Assembly (NCBI GenBank): GCA_031278315.1
Contig: JAITKS010000191.1
Coordinates: 1 to 6,218 of the forward strand
Origin: Planctomycetaceae bacterium
Lineage (GTDB): Bacteria > Planctomycetota > Planctomycetia > Pirellulales > Thermoguttaceae
Length of the DNA stretch: 6,218 nt
Reading direction: 5' to 3'
A program made the position numbers and the translations under genes. Positions 1-6,056 of this stretch are shown in pieces (the stretch's first letter is position 1; each line of letters begins with the position of its first letter). The notes under the pieces were generated by a model, which saw only the letters and a program-made list of their open reading frames with translations, made no database searches and had not been told where the DNA came from.

Positions 1-72
1 ATCATTACTTTTCTTGTTGACAGATTTCGAACTTGCGATCAATACATTGTCTTTCGACTTTTTCTTTGTCAT
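1..72 (-). CDS. Partial CDS, N-terminus of an unidentified Lys/Ser-rich protein
   Basis: The minus strand reads ATG at 70-72 and stays open for 24 codons to the left edge, so the rest of the gene lies outside the window. The visible peptide begins MTKKKSKDNVLIASSKSV and is rich in Lys, Ser and Asn. It has no signal peptide or hydrophobic stretch, so it is probably cytoplasmic. The start is chosen because it is the only in-frame ATG; the preceding bases (TTTAGAACT) contain no good Shine-Dalgarno site. It follows the YfbK-like gene in the same direction after 188 bases, and no clear terminator lies between them. A basic tail followed by a short 'VLIASSK' segment slightly recalls the N-termini of small bacterial histone-fold or DNA-binding proteins, but 24 residues cannot establish a family. 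It could also be a chance open stretch. Confidence 0.35.
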   Translation of the reverse strand, partial: MTKKKSKDNVLIASSKSVNKKSND

Positions 73-123
73 AGTTCTAAATATTCTAAAGTTAAATGTT
101 GAAATTAAATTTCCAAAAAACAC

Positions 124-153
124 GATATAAACTCAAATCAATTGCCCGATCAA
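124..153 (-). promoter_or_regulatory. Weak candidate promoter for the partial left-edge gene
   Basis: Read on the minus strand, TTGATC (148-153) and TATATC (124-129) are separated by 18 bases, each matching four of six positions of the housekeeping -35 and -10 hexamers. The likely transcription start would be about 45 bases before the ATG at 72. In such AT-rich DNA a match this loose can arise by chance, so this is only a candidate. An 11-base dyad, AGTATCATACT at 168-178, lies just upstream and could be an operator, with no independent support. Confidence 0.2.
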
Positions 154-260
154 AGAAGCTGTATTAGAGTATCATACTAACTACTTTTGGCAAGTACCTC
201 AAAATTTATCGGCTAAACTCTATTCTTGCGTTAAAAATTTACTATTATCTTAATTCGAAA

Positions 261-2189
261 TTATTGCGATTGCGGTATTAGTTTTGATGCTTTTTCGATT
301 AGGTTTATAAATTCTTCGCGTTTTTTGTCATTTTTTGTATTTGGATTCGCTAGAGATTTTACTGTATTCCAATTGTAATTTTCTGTTGTTTTTCCTTTTT
401 GTAACAATAATCCGTACAATACTACAGCAGCTGCAAATTGTGTTTCTCCGTGAATTAATTTATTTGTTTCGTTATCAATATAATTGTTACGGATAATCTT
501 AATCGGAGATTTTACGCCGTTTTGATCTTTCATTTTTTCCGTTACCGGATACGAGTTTTGACCCAATAATTCGACAGAAAAATAATCGTTAAGTACAGAA
601 TGTTCTTTTTGTTTTTTGTTATTGTCTCTTTTTATCAAATCTAGTTCTTCTTTTCCGGAAATAACTTGTAAAGCTTTATTGTCTGATGTTTTTCCATCAT
701 TGTCGTCTAATGGAGTAATCTCATATAAAAGTGTCATTTCGCCGTTAGACCTAATTGTCTCATCAATATCACAGACTTCTATCATTGTATTAACTTGACT
801 TGCGTTTTCATTTTCACGTTGTTTAACTTCGGTATTAGCAATAGGTATATAACTTTTGATTTTATTTTTATCGAATTTAATTGATATTCTCCTTCGTTCA
901 TTATTTTGTACAGAGTCTAGATCAAGCTTTTCGTTTATTGTATTTCCTATCGGATTTCTTGGGTTTGGTTCGATTTCGGATATTTTGTTTTTAGATTTCT
1001 TTACACCAATTCTTACAAGCAGATTTTTTTTATTCCAAGGGCAAAGAATCATATCTGTCTGAATAACAAATTCATGATCGTTTGGCGTTTCGGAATAATT
1101 GTAACAAAAATTATTTACATACTCGCCGATTTTAATCTCGTTTGCGGATGGTACTTTACCATTATTTATAGATTGCCGCATGATCTCATATACCGGTAAT
1201 GTAGTAGTATTGACATCCCGAAAATTTTCATTCGTAGTTTCATTAGTATTTTTATTTTCTTTAGTTTTATATTGCGTTTGTAAGTTCGACCTTGCTGAAA
1301 GCTGTTCGGCTTTGTTTTGTTGCAGTTTATCTGCATGCAGCGATTTATTACTTTGATTAGTATTTCGAGAATCTGAATCTGCATTTAAAGTGTATGAGTT
1401 TGATAACGAAATATTTTTTTGTTGGTTGGAATTAGAGTATTCTGAATTAACGGTTTCAACAATATTTTGTGCATTACCAGATTGATCGGTTTGTGTTAAA
1501 ATCGGAACATTAGAATTTGATAATGGTTTTTTTCTAGAAATAAGATTTGCATCAGAAGCATCGTTGTTATTATGCGGAATATCTAGTAACGGTGCCGTTT
1601 TAGACATCTGATTTTGACCAAGCAAGTATTCTTCTTCTTTGATATCAATCAATCCGCTATTACTAATTGTGGTGATAATTTTTTGTTCTTTTTTTGAGTT
1701 ATTAGATAATTCATCAGATGAATTTTTATTCGACTGCTTGTTTGCCGGATCGTTTGACAAGCTAGATTCTGGTTCTGCCGGTATTTTAATTCTTTGCTCT
1801 TGAGAATTAGTAATATCTGTAGGTTTGATAATTTTTTGAATGGCAATATTATTTAAATTTTTATTTTGAATTATAATCGTTACAATAATTATGCAAACGA
1901 TAATAATTGCCGAAGCAATTCCTATAAAGTTGTGATTTAAAAAGAGTTGTTTTATATTTTTTGCAGATTGTTTTTTTGTGCCGATTTTGTATAGAGTGTC
2001 ATCGGCGATTTCTACATATTGTTCAGACGCCAGAAATTCGGTAATATCTTCTGCAATTTTTTTTATCGCTTCAACTTCAACCTGCAGCTCTGTACTTGAA
2101 TTGACTTCAGCTTCAATTTCAAAAAAATCGGTTTCAGTCAATTCGCCTAGTGCAAACGCTGTTAATTTATGATCATTTTTATCTATCAT
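261..2189 (-). CDS. Membrane anti-sigma-like protein with YfbK flanking domains but no VWA domain
   Basis: 642 residues. Residues 1-60 (HKLTAFALGELTE at 7-19, then an acidic helical stretch) match the N-terminal segment of sigma-associated YfbK-type proteins and are probably the sigma-binding part. A basic patch (72-80) precedes one transmembrane helix at about 87-108, so the rest should lie outside the inner membrane. Residues 110-330 are a low-complexity Ser/Asn/Gln/Lys linker. Residues 332-396 match the 'vWF_A' block found before the VWA domain in YfbK (YEIMRQSINNGKVP, YVNNFCYNY, CPWN at 383-386, LLVRIGVK). Residues 434-637 match the C-terminal DUF3520 block (ISIKFDKNKIKSYIPI, LLYEITP at 487-493, FAAAVVLYGLLLQ at 585-597). 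The roughly 170-residue VWA domain expected between them, with its DxSxS metal site, is missing; about 38 polar residues stand in its place. The only nearby ATG is used and has an A-rich, SD-less leader. It lies downstream of the sigma gene on the same strand. Family assignment is from recognised motifs; the role is inferred. Confidence 0.85.
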   Translation of the reverse strand: MIDKNDHKLTAFALGELTETDFFEIEAEVNSSTELQVEVEAIKKIAEDITEFLASEQYVEIADDTLYKIGTKKQSAKNIKQLFLNHNFIGIASAIIIVCIIIVTIIIQNKNLNNIAIQKIIKPTDITNSQEQRIKIPAEPESSLSNDPANKQSNKNSSDELSNNSKKEQKIITTISNSGLIDIKEEEYLLGQNQMSKTAPLLDIPHNNNDASDANLISRKKPLSNSNVPILTQTDQSGNAQNIVETVNSEYSNSNQQKNISLSNSYTLNADSDSRNTNQSNKSLHADKLQQNKAEQLSARSNLQTQYKTKENKNTNETTNENFRDVNTTTLPVYEIMRQSINNGKVPSANEIKIGEYVNNFCYNYSETPNDHEFVIQTDMILCPWNKKNLLVRIGVKKSKNKISEIEPNPRNPIGNTINEKLDLDSVQNNERRRISIKFDKNKIKSYIPIANTEVKQRENENASQVNTMIEVCDIDETIRSNGEMTLLYEITPLDDNDGKTSDNKALQVISGKEELDLIKRDNNKKQKEHSVLNDYFSVELLGQNSYPVTEKMKDQNGVKSPIKIIRNNYIDNETNKLIHGETQFAAAVVLYGLLLQKGKTTENYNWNTVKSLANPNTKNDKKREEFINLIEKASKLIPQSQ

Positions 2190-2211
2190 TTTTTATTTGG
2201 TTATAATTTTT

Positions 2212-2217
2212 ATTATA
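2212..2217 (-). promoter_or_regulatory. Candidate -10 element upstream of the YfbK-like gene
   Basis: The minus strand carries a perfect TATAAT 22 bases before the ATG at 2189. No good -35 hexamer is seen at the proper spacing (CCGTCA at 2235-2240 matches three of six), so this would be a short-leader or activator-dependent promoter, or a chance word in AT-rich DNA. If real, it would allow the membrane protein to be expressed independently of the sigma gene. Confidence 0.25.
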
Positions 2218-2447
2218 AGTTCTGTTATTGTTATTGACGGCATAAAATTATGAAATGTTAAATTAATATTTGTAATTTTATGCGATTCGTATAAATTTCA
2301 TTTAATTTTTTTCGTCGGTAACAATGCGGAAATTATTAAAATTTTCATTTCGATTTGTAATCAGAAATCTTTTATTGAAATATAAAAGACATGTATATTT
2401 ATACGCATCGTATTATAAATTTCGGCGATATGAAGTTATTCATTTAA

Positions 2448-2491
2448 CAAGCCGGTTTTTTGATAGGTTCGATAGTTAAGTCGGCGGCTTG
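2448..2491 (-). repeat. Inverted repeat between sigma and anti-sigma-like genes
   Basis: CAAGCCG at 2448-2454 and CGGCTTG at 2485-2491 are perfect 7-base inverted arms separated by 30 bases. A second pair, GGTTC at 2466-2470 and GAACC at 2491-2495, shares base 2491 with the first pair, so the two stems largely exclude each other. In RNA from the minus strand they lie about 40-85 bases after the sigma stop codon. There is no T-run directly after the stem, so it is not a standard terminator. An attenuator, an RNA stability element or a protein-binding dyad are possible. Confidence 0.35.
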
Positions 2492-2532
2492 AACCGAAAA
2501 ATCGGGTATGAGCAGTTTATAATATTTGTATT

Positions 2533-3108
2533 TTATTTTTTATCTTTTTGTTTTGGATTAAGTTCTTTTCTCAGTTTACTGAGTGCTTCGTGCAGCAGCC
2601 AACTTACTGTGGTGATTGATTCGTTTGTTATTTCAGCTATTTCGTTATATTTTAAGCCTTCTTGAAACTTTAATCTCAAGACTTCACGGTGTCGAGGCGA
2701 TAGTTTATTGAGTTTTTCCAACATAATTTTTATACTTTCCTTTTTTTCTGCGAGAATGGCCGGATTAAATTTAGCAGTATTGGCGGGCAAGTTTTGTACC
2801 ATTTCACCGACTGCGACCGCATGAGCCGCATGACTTCGATGACGATAATGATCAATAACCAAATTACGAGCTGTTTTATACACCCAAGAACGCTGATTAT
2901 GAACATTATGTTGATTTTGTTCTAATCGTAAAAAAACTTCTTGTGTTATATCTTTTACTAACTCTTCATCGGATAAAAGTCTGCCGACATATCGGCAGAT
3001 TGCGTTGTATAAATTCTGATCAAGCATTCTCAAAGCGTAAGGCAAAATATTGACATCTACACTCAACGGCGGGCATAGACGTATGGTTTGAAATTTACAT
3101 AGGGGCAT
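2533..3108 (-). CDS. ECF-type RNA polymerase sigma factor (sigma-70 family)
   Basis: 191 residues as called. It would bind core RNA polymerase and direct it to a specific promoter set. Region 2 spans about 33-93: LYNAICRYVGRLLSDEEL, the region 2.2 signature DITQEVFLRL (53-62) and the -10-reading part RSWVYKTARNLVIDHYRHR (73-91). A linker at 94-126 leads to region 4 at about 127-185, with LSPRHREVLRLKF (136-148), the helix-turn-helix near 152-175 and a final SKLRKEL. This two-domain form without regions 1 and 3 is the ECF (group IV) layout. The first 27 residues are Cys/Pro-rich and resemble nothing conserved; Met28 (ATG at 3025-3027) would give a 164-residue protein that still contains region 2, so the true start is uncertain. 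Neither start has a strong Shine-Dalgarno site. The next gene on the strand encodes its probable membrane regulator. The regulon cannot be read from the window. Confidence 0.93.
   Translation of the reverse strand: MPLCKFQTIRLCPPLSVDVNILPYALRMLDQNLYNAICRYVGRLLSDEELVKDITQEVFLRLEQNQHNVHNQRSWVYKTARNLVIDHYRHRSHAAHAVAVGEMVQNLPANTAKFNPAILAEKKESIKIMLEKLNKLSPRHREVLRLKFQEGLKYNEIAEITNESITTVSWLLHEALSKLRKELNPKQKDKK
2980..2999 (-). other. Strong hairpin inside the sigma coding region
   Basis: TCTGCCGA and TCGGCAGA form a perfect 8-base stem with a four-base loop (TATG in the sense of the gene). It covers codons 37-43 of the long sigma frame and is followed at once by CTTTTA. In the transcript this is a stable stem in an otherwise AT-rich gene, with a short U-run resembling a weak intrinsic terminator. 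It may simply reflect the codons for Cys-Arg-Tyr-Val-Gly-Arg, but could slow ribosomes or polymerase. Confidence 0.4.
3061..3073 (-). repeat. Copy 1 of a 13-bp GC-rich word (sigma gene 5' end)
   Basis: The minus strand reads CCCGCCGTTGAGT, identical to plus-strand 3707-3719. Nine of 13 bases are G or C in an AT-rich setting, which makes a chance exact match unlikely. In this copy the word lies 34 bases upstream of the alternative sigma start at 3027, or within codons 12-16 if the long start is right. Both copies point toward the gene that follows, and both are followed within a few bases by AATATTTTG. Confidence 0.5.
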
Positions 3109-3173
3109 CTCTAATTATTAGTTTTTCATTCACTATCGAAAAAACGGAAATATCAGAAAAAGTGTTTCATCCT

Positions 3174-3202
3174 TTTTATTCTGACTGAAAATATAATGAC
3201 AA
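3174..3202 (-). promoter_or_regulatory. Candidate promoter of the sigma gene
   Basis: On the minus strand TTGTCA (3197-3202, five of six to the -35 consensus) is followed after 16-17 bases by AATAAA/ATAAAA (3174-3180). The start of transcription would be about 60 bases before the ATG at 3108. It is a housekeeping-like match rather than an ECF-type GAAC promoter, so it gives no sign of autoregulation. AT-richness makes the -10 match weak evidence. Confidence 0.25.
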
Positions 3203-3574
3203 CTTAAAATAACAATTTGACACTAATTTAAAATTCCTCTGATTTTTCTTTGTGTTTTCCGGCAGTAAAAAAATAAAAATTTGAATTATTAGAGATACTC
3301 ATAGAATGTTAATAATTATATGGAAAGATAATGACGTAATTCATTTGATTAAACGTTTGGTAATATATCTTGTGGAAATTTTTATAATATTTTCAGACAT
3401 TTTAGTAGAAAATAATAAATTTTCAACATTTGAATATTATGCAGAAAAAATTTCATGTTGATTAATTTATTGTATTATTCAGCGAAATGATTTTTGTAGT
3501 TCTTTTTTTGATTTTCAATATTCTGTCTTTTAATGAATAATGAATGAGATTGTTTTGTTTAGAAAATCAATTTG

Positions 3575-3646
3575 AAAAATTGAAAAAGAGGATATATGAG
3601 AATATATAATGTAAATTTCACGGATATATGATTTCCTCTAATTTTT
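3575..3646 (+). other. Bulged stem-loop enclosing two tiny coupled frames
   Basis: AGAGGA (3587-3592) pairs with TCCTCT (3634-3639), and AAAAATT (3575-3581) pairs with AATTTTT (3640-3646), with a five-base bulge at 3582-3586. The 41-base loop contains the second copy of a 10-base direct repeat, GGATATATGA, found at 3590-3599 and 3622-3631. Each copy contains an ATG. The first, after GAGG, opens an 11-residue frame (3596-3631), and its TGA overlaps the second ATG (3628-3669, 13 residues). The stem would hide the GAGG site. This resembles a leader region 300-400 bases ahead of the dehydratase gene, but nothing shows that the frames are translated. Confidence 0.3.
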
Positions 3647-3706
3647 ATAAGCGGTTTTCTAAAATTTAAAATTGATCTTGATCGATATATCAAAAAAAAG
3701 TATATT

Positions 3707-3719
3707 CCCGCCGTTGAGT
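3707..3719 (+). repeat. Copy 2 of the 13-bp GC-rich word (upstream of the dehydratase)
   Basis: CCCGCCGTTGAGT on the plus strand exactly matches minus-strand 3061-3073 at the sigma gene 5' end. It is the most GC-rich spot in the intergenic region and lies 253 bases before the dehydratase ATG. Its orientation toward the downstream gene matches copy 1, which would suit a shared regulatory site or a small dispersed duplication. Confidence 0.5.
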
Positions 3720-3720
3720 T

Positions 3721-3754
3721 AATATTTTGAGAGAGCAATATGAAAATATTTTGA
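3721..3754 (+). repeat. 10-base direct repeat, AATATTTTGA, 24-base period
   Basis: AATATTTTGA occurs at 3721-3730 and 3745-3754. The first copy starts one base after the 13-bp GC-rich word. The core AATATTTTG also follows copy 1 of that word at the sigma gene. A 24-base period is a little over two helical turns, so a dimeric regulator is conceivable, although the word is AT-rich and could recur by chance. Confidence 0.3.
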
Positions 3755-3959
3755 CCTGCGTTTATTTGAATTTTGGTTTAAGTTGTCTGGTTTATTTATT
3801 TATTTGGAATGTAAATTTTATATTTTTTATTGAGGACGCATTTTTATAACTGAAATTCATTGTACTATACATTTATTTGAAAAATTTTTGTTTTTACCAA
3901 TCGATTCACTTCATGATAGATATTGAAGCAGTTTACTCTTTAGAAAGAGAATAATTTAC

Positions 3960-3964
3960 GGAAG
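3960..3964 (+). promoter_or_regulatory. Ribosome binding site of the dehydratase gene
   Basis: GGAAG lies eight bases before the ATG at 3973, a normal Shine-Dalgarno spacing. It supports this start over the in-frame Met18 at 4024, which has no purine-rich site upstream. Confidence 0.6.
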
Positions 3965-3972
3965 TTAATAAA

Positions 3973-6000
3973 ATGAATCAACAAAGGATTGTTGACAACA
4001 ATTATAAAAAAGAAATTGTTGATATGTCAGATGACATACAAGAAATTACATTATCGGTCGAAGCCGTTAAAAAGAATAACGGCGGAATTTTATTTTATAT
4101 CCAATGGATCGGATGGTACGCATTTATTGCGGCAACTTACTTGAGTTTATTTGCCGTTGCATATTTGTTGGCATTTGCTTTTCGTTACGATTTCAATTTT
4201 AACGATCCAGGAATCGTGACATGTTACAAAACAATTGGTTGGATTGTCTGCTTGAAAGCTGCTGTTTTCTTTTATCATCGGCATTTTCATAGCTGCTGGA
4301 TGCAAGCAACATTTAAAGAATTTTTATTTCTATGTAAAAGTGCTGTTTACTCATCTGTTGCAATTTTTGTTGTATCTCAATATATTTTTGAGGTGAAACT
4401 TCCGCGTACAGTTCCAGTGATGGATTGTATTTTCACTATAACTTTAATTGGCGGTATTCGATTTGGATGGCGTTTTTTCCGTGAAGAAATTCAACCTTGG
4501 TTAAGCAAAACAAAGCGTATAAAAACAATAATAATCGGTTCAGACTTACAACTTGCAGAATTAGCTCACGACTTGCGTGATCGTCCTGAACTCGGTTATC
4601 AAATTATCGGTTTTCTCTCAACTTCAGACCAAGAAGTCGGACAGCAATACGGGCATATTCCGGTTATCGGAACAATCGATCAAATAGAGAAAATTTTATT
4701 CCGGTTTTCAATTAAGGAAGTTTTAACTTGTCCGGGTATTGTTCATGGAGATCGGTTACGTAATATTCTTATGGTTTGTCAGAAGTACAAAGTACATCTT
4801 CGAATCGTTCCGCCGATAGAAACTCGGCTTGGCAATTCGACAATTCCGATGCGTGATATTCGAATTGAAGACCTCCTAAAACGAGACCCGAATCACCTTG
4901 ATAATTCTACAATCGAGCGGATGCTGACAGATCAAACGATTCTTGTTACTGGTGCAGGCGGTAGTATCGGATCGGAGATTTGCAGGCAGATAATTAAGTT
5001 TTGTCCGAAAAAAATTATCATTTTAGGGCGAGGTGAAAATAGAATATTTTTTCTCGAAAAAGAATTATTGCAATTGGGGTTTTGCGGAAAACTTGTTACG
5101 GTAATTGCAGACGTAACACGAGAATCACGAATTGAACGAGTTCTTCAAGAACATAAACCTCAAGTTATTTTTCATGCAGCAGCTCATAAACATGTGCCGT
5201 TAATGGAATCCAACATTTCTGAAGCAGTGTACAACAATATTAAGGGAACAAAAACAATTGCTGATCTTGCGAGTAAATATCAGGTTTTAACATTTGTTCA
5301 AATCTCGACAGACAAGGCTGTAAATCCGACGAGTGTAATGGGAGCAACAAAACATCTTGCCGAAAGATATGTACATGCTCTTGCTTCTACGTCAAAAACA
5401 AAATTTATTGTAACAAGATTCGGAAACGTGTTAGGATCAACCGGCAGTGTTGTACCTATTTTCCGAAAACAAATTGCAGAAGGCGGACCAATAACGATTA
5501 CAGATTACAGAATGTCAAGATATTTTATGACCATTCCCGAAGCCTCTCAACTCGTGCTGCAAGCTGCCGCTATGGGATCCGGCGGAGAAATCTTTGTTAT
5601 GGATATGGGAGAACCAGTAAAAATAATTGACCTCGCAAAAGATTTAATTCGACTAAGCGGTTTACCCGACAACGCTATCGAAATACGTGAAACAGGTATT
5701 CGACAAGGAGAAAAATTATACGAAGAACTATATTTCAATTCAGAAAAAGCAATCAGAACTTCACACGAAAAATTACGTTGCGCATCGCATCGCAGATTCG
5801 ATTGGAATAACGTTAGAGAACAAATAGATGAATTACTAAAGTTAATTGATGAACCTGATCATGTAATTCAAATGAAATTATGCGAGACTATCGAAGAATA
5901 TGATCCCGAATCGCAAAATATACATAAATCGAAAAATGCAGAAAATAACAACGATTTCCATCTCAACGCCGAATCAAAAGACTTACGAAAAGCAGGATAA
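3973..6000 (+). CDS. Membrane-bound nucleotide-sugar 4,6-dehydratase (FlaA1/CapD/WbpM/PglF class)
   Basis: 675 residues, the length of large WbpM-type enzymes. These convert a UDP-HexNAc, usually UDP-GlcNAc, to its 4-keto-6-deoxy form, an early step to bacillosamine, QuiNAc or FucNAc in surface glycans. After a polar N-terminus come hydrophobic helices at about 46-70, 87-101, 118-137 and 150-165. A first nucleotide-binding-like domain follows at about 183-290 (IKTIIIGS, ELGYQIIGFL). The catalytic SDR domain covers about 320-620: TGAGGSIGSE (326-335) for NAD(P), ADV (379-381), HAAAHKHVPLME (401-412), STDKAVNPTSVMGATK (445-460), RFGNVLGSTGSV (482-493) and RQGEKLYEEL (577-586). In place of the usual SDR YxxxK tyrosine it has Met456 with Lys460 and an Asp447-Lys448 pair, the known variant of large inverting or retaining dehydratases of this class. 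About 45 hydrophilic residues follow the conserved domain. GGAAG eight bases upstream supports the start. It is divergent from the sigma gene and appears monocistronic here. Exact sugar substrate is unknown. Confidence 0.95.
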   Translation: MNQQRIVDNNYKKEIVDMSDDIQEITLSVEAVKKNNGGILFYIQWIGWYAFIAATYLSLFAVAYLLAFAFRYDFNFNDPGIVTCYKTIGWIVCLKAAVFFYHRHFHSCWMQATFKEFLFLCKSAVYSSVAIFVVSQYIFEVKLPRTVPVMDCIFTITLIGGIRFGWRFFREEIQPWLSKTKRIKTIIIGSDLQLAELAHDLRDRPELGYQIIGFLSTSDQEVGQQYGHIPVIGTIDQIEKILFRFSIKEVLTCPGIVHGDRLRNILMVCQKYKVHLRIVPPIETRLGNSTIPMRDIRIEDLLKRDPNHLDNSTIERMLTDQTILVTGAGGSIGSEICRQIIKFCPKKIIILGRGENRIFFLEKELLQLGFCGKLVTVIADVTRESRIERVLQEHKPQVIFHAAAHKHVPLMESNISEAVYNNIKGTKTIADLASKYQVLTFVQISTDKAVNPTSVMGATKHLAERYVHALASTSKTKFIVTRFGNVLGSTGSVVPIFRKQIAEGGPITITDYRMSRYFMTIPEASQLVLQAAAMGSGGEIFVMDMGEPVKIIDLAKDLIRLSGLPDNAIEIRETGIRQGEKLYEELYFNSEKAIRTSHEKLRCASHRRFDWNNVREQIDELLKLIDEPDHVIQMKLCETIEEYDPESQNIHKSKNAENNNDFHLNAESKDLRKAG

Positions 6001-6011
6001 AAAAATTATGT

Positions 6012-6034
6012 CAACATAAAATTCATGTTGTTTT
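6012..6034 (+). terminator. Weak intrinsic terminator after the dehydratase gene
   Basis: CAACAT (6012-6017) pairs with ATGTTG (6025-6030) around a seven-base loop, and TTTT follows directly at 6031-6034. It begins 12 bases after the stop codon, the right place for a terminator. The stem is short and AT-rich, so it may be inefficient. Confidence 0.4.
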
Positions 6035-6056
6035 ATACGCAATGTAAATGTATTTG

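Larger units (their letters stand above)
2190..2532. other. 343-base non-coding gap between sigma and anti-sigma-like genes
   Basis: No reading frame of useful length was seen on either strand. The stretch is very AT-rich except for 2448-2506, which contains the inverted repeat listed separately and a short CCGA-AAAA-TCGG hairpin at 2494-2505. A small dyad ATACG-CAT-CGTAT lies at 2401-2413. A gap this long is unusual for a sigma/anti-sigma pair, where genes commonly abut or overlap, so the second gene may have its own promoter or a structured leader. Confidence 0.7.
3109..3972. other. 864-base AT-rich divergent intergenic region
   Basis: No convincing gene was found between the sigma gene and the dehydratase gene. 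It should contain the promoters of both units and a long leader for the dehydratase. Recognisable items are a candidate minus-strand promoter near 3174-3202, a stem with a five-base bulge at 3575-3646 enclosing two tiny overlapping frames, a 13-bp GC-rich word at 3707-3719 and a 10-base direct repeat at 3721-3754. A 51-codon plus-strand frame (3306-3461) would give a hydrophobic Ile/Leu/Phe-rich peptide, but it has no good ribosome site and such composition is expected by chance in AT-rich DNA. No tRNA-like or rRNA-like structure was recognised. Confidence 0.7.

Noticed and set aside
616..1062. Two plus-strand open frames of 60 and 68 codons
   Set aside because: They lie antisense within the conserved DUF3520 and vWF_A parts of the YfbK-like gene, show no domain of their own and are explained by its codon use.
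1166..1846. Minus-strand frames of 72 and 65 codons inside the YfbK-like gene
   Set aside because: They are shifted frames over the low-complexity Asn/Lys-rich spacer, with repetitive Ile/Lys/Asn composition and no ribosome site. They are not evidence of a frameshift because the main frame stays open across them.
2470..2491. Third copy of the 13-bp word on the minus strand (CCGCCGACTTAACT)
   Set aside because: Only CCGCCG and a TTAA are shared and a gap is needed to align them, so it does not stand above chance.
3217..3245. Perfect TTGACA on the plus strand as a dehydratase promoter
   Set aside because: The expected -10 position reads TGATTT, a poor match, and it lies about 730 bases before the gene.
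3609..3620. ATGTAAATTTCA shared with the sigma gene start (3089-3100), suggesting a decayed inverted copy of the sigma 5' end
   Set aside because: The distance to the 13-bp word is 98 bases here but 27 at the sigma gene, the word is AT-rich, and no further similarity or protein remnant was found between them.
3575..3646. Riboswitch
   Set aside because: The stem-loop lacks any recognisable conserved riboswitch core, and its loop is AT-rich with direct repeats.
5547..5738. Minus-strand 63-codon frame
   Set aside because: It is antisense to the catalytic domain of the dehydratase, which is clearly the real coding frame.
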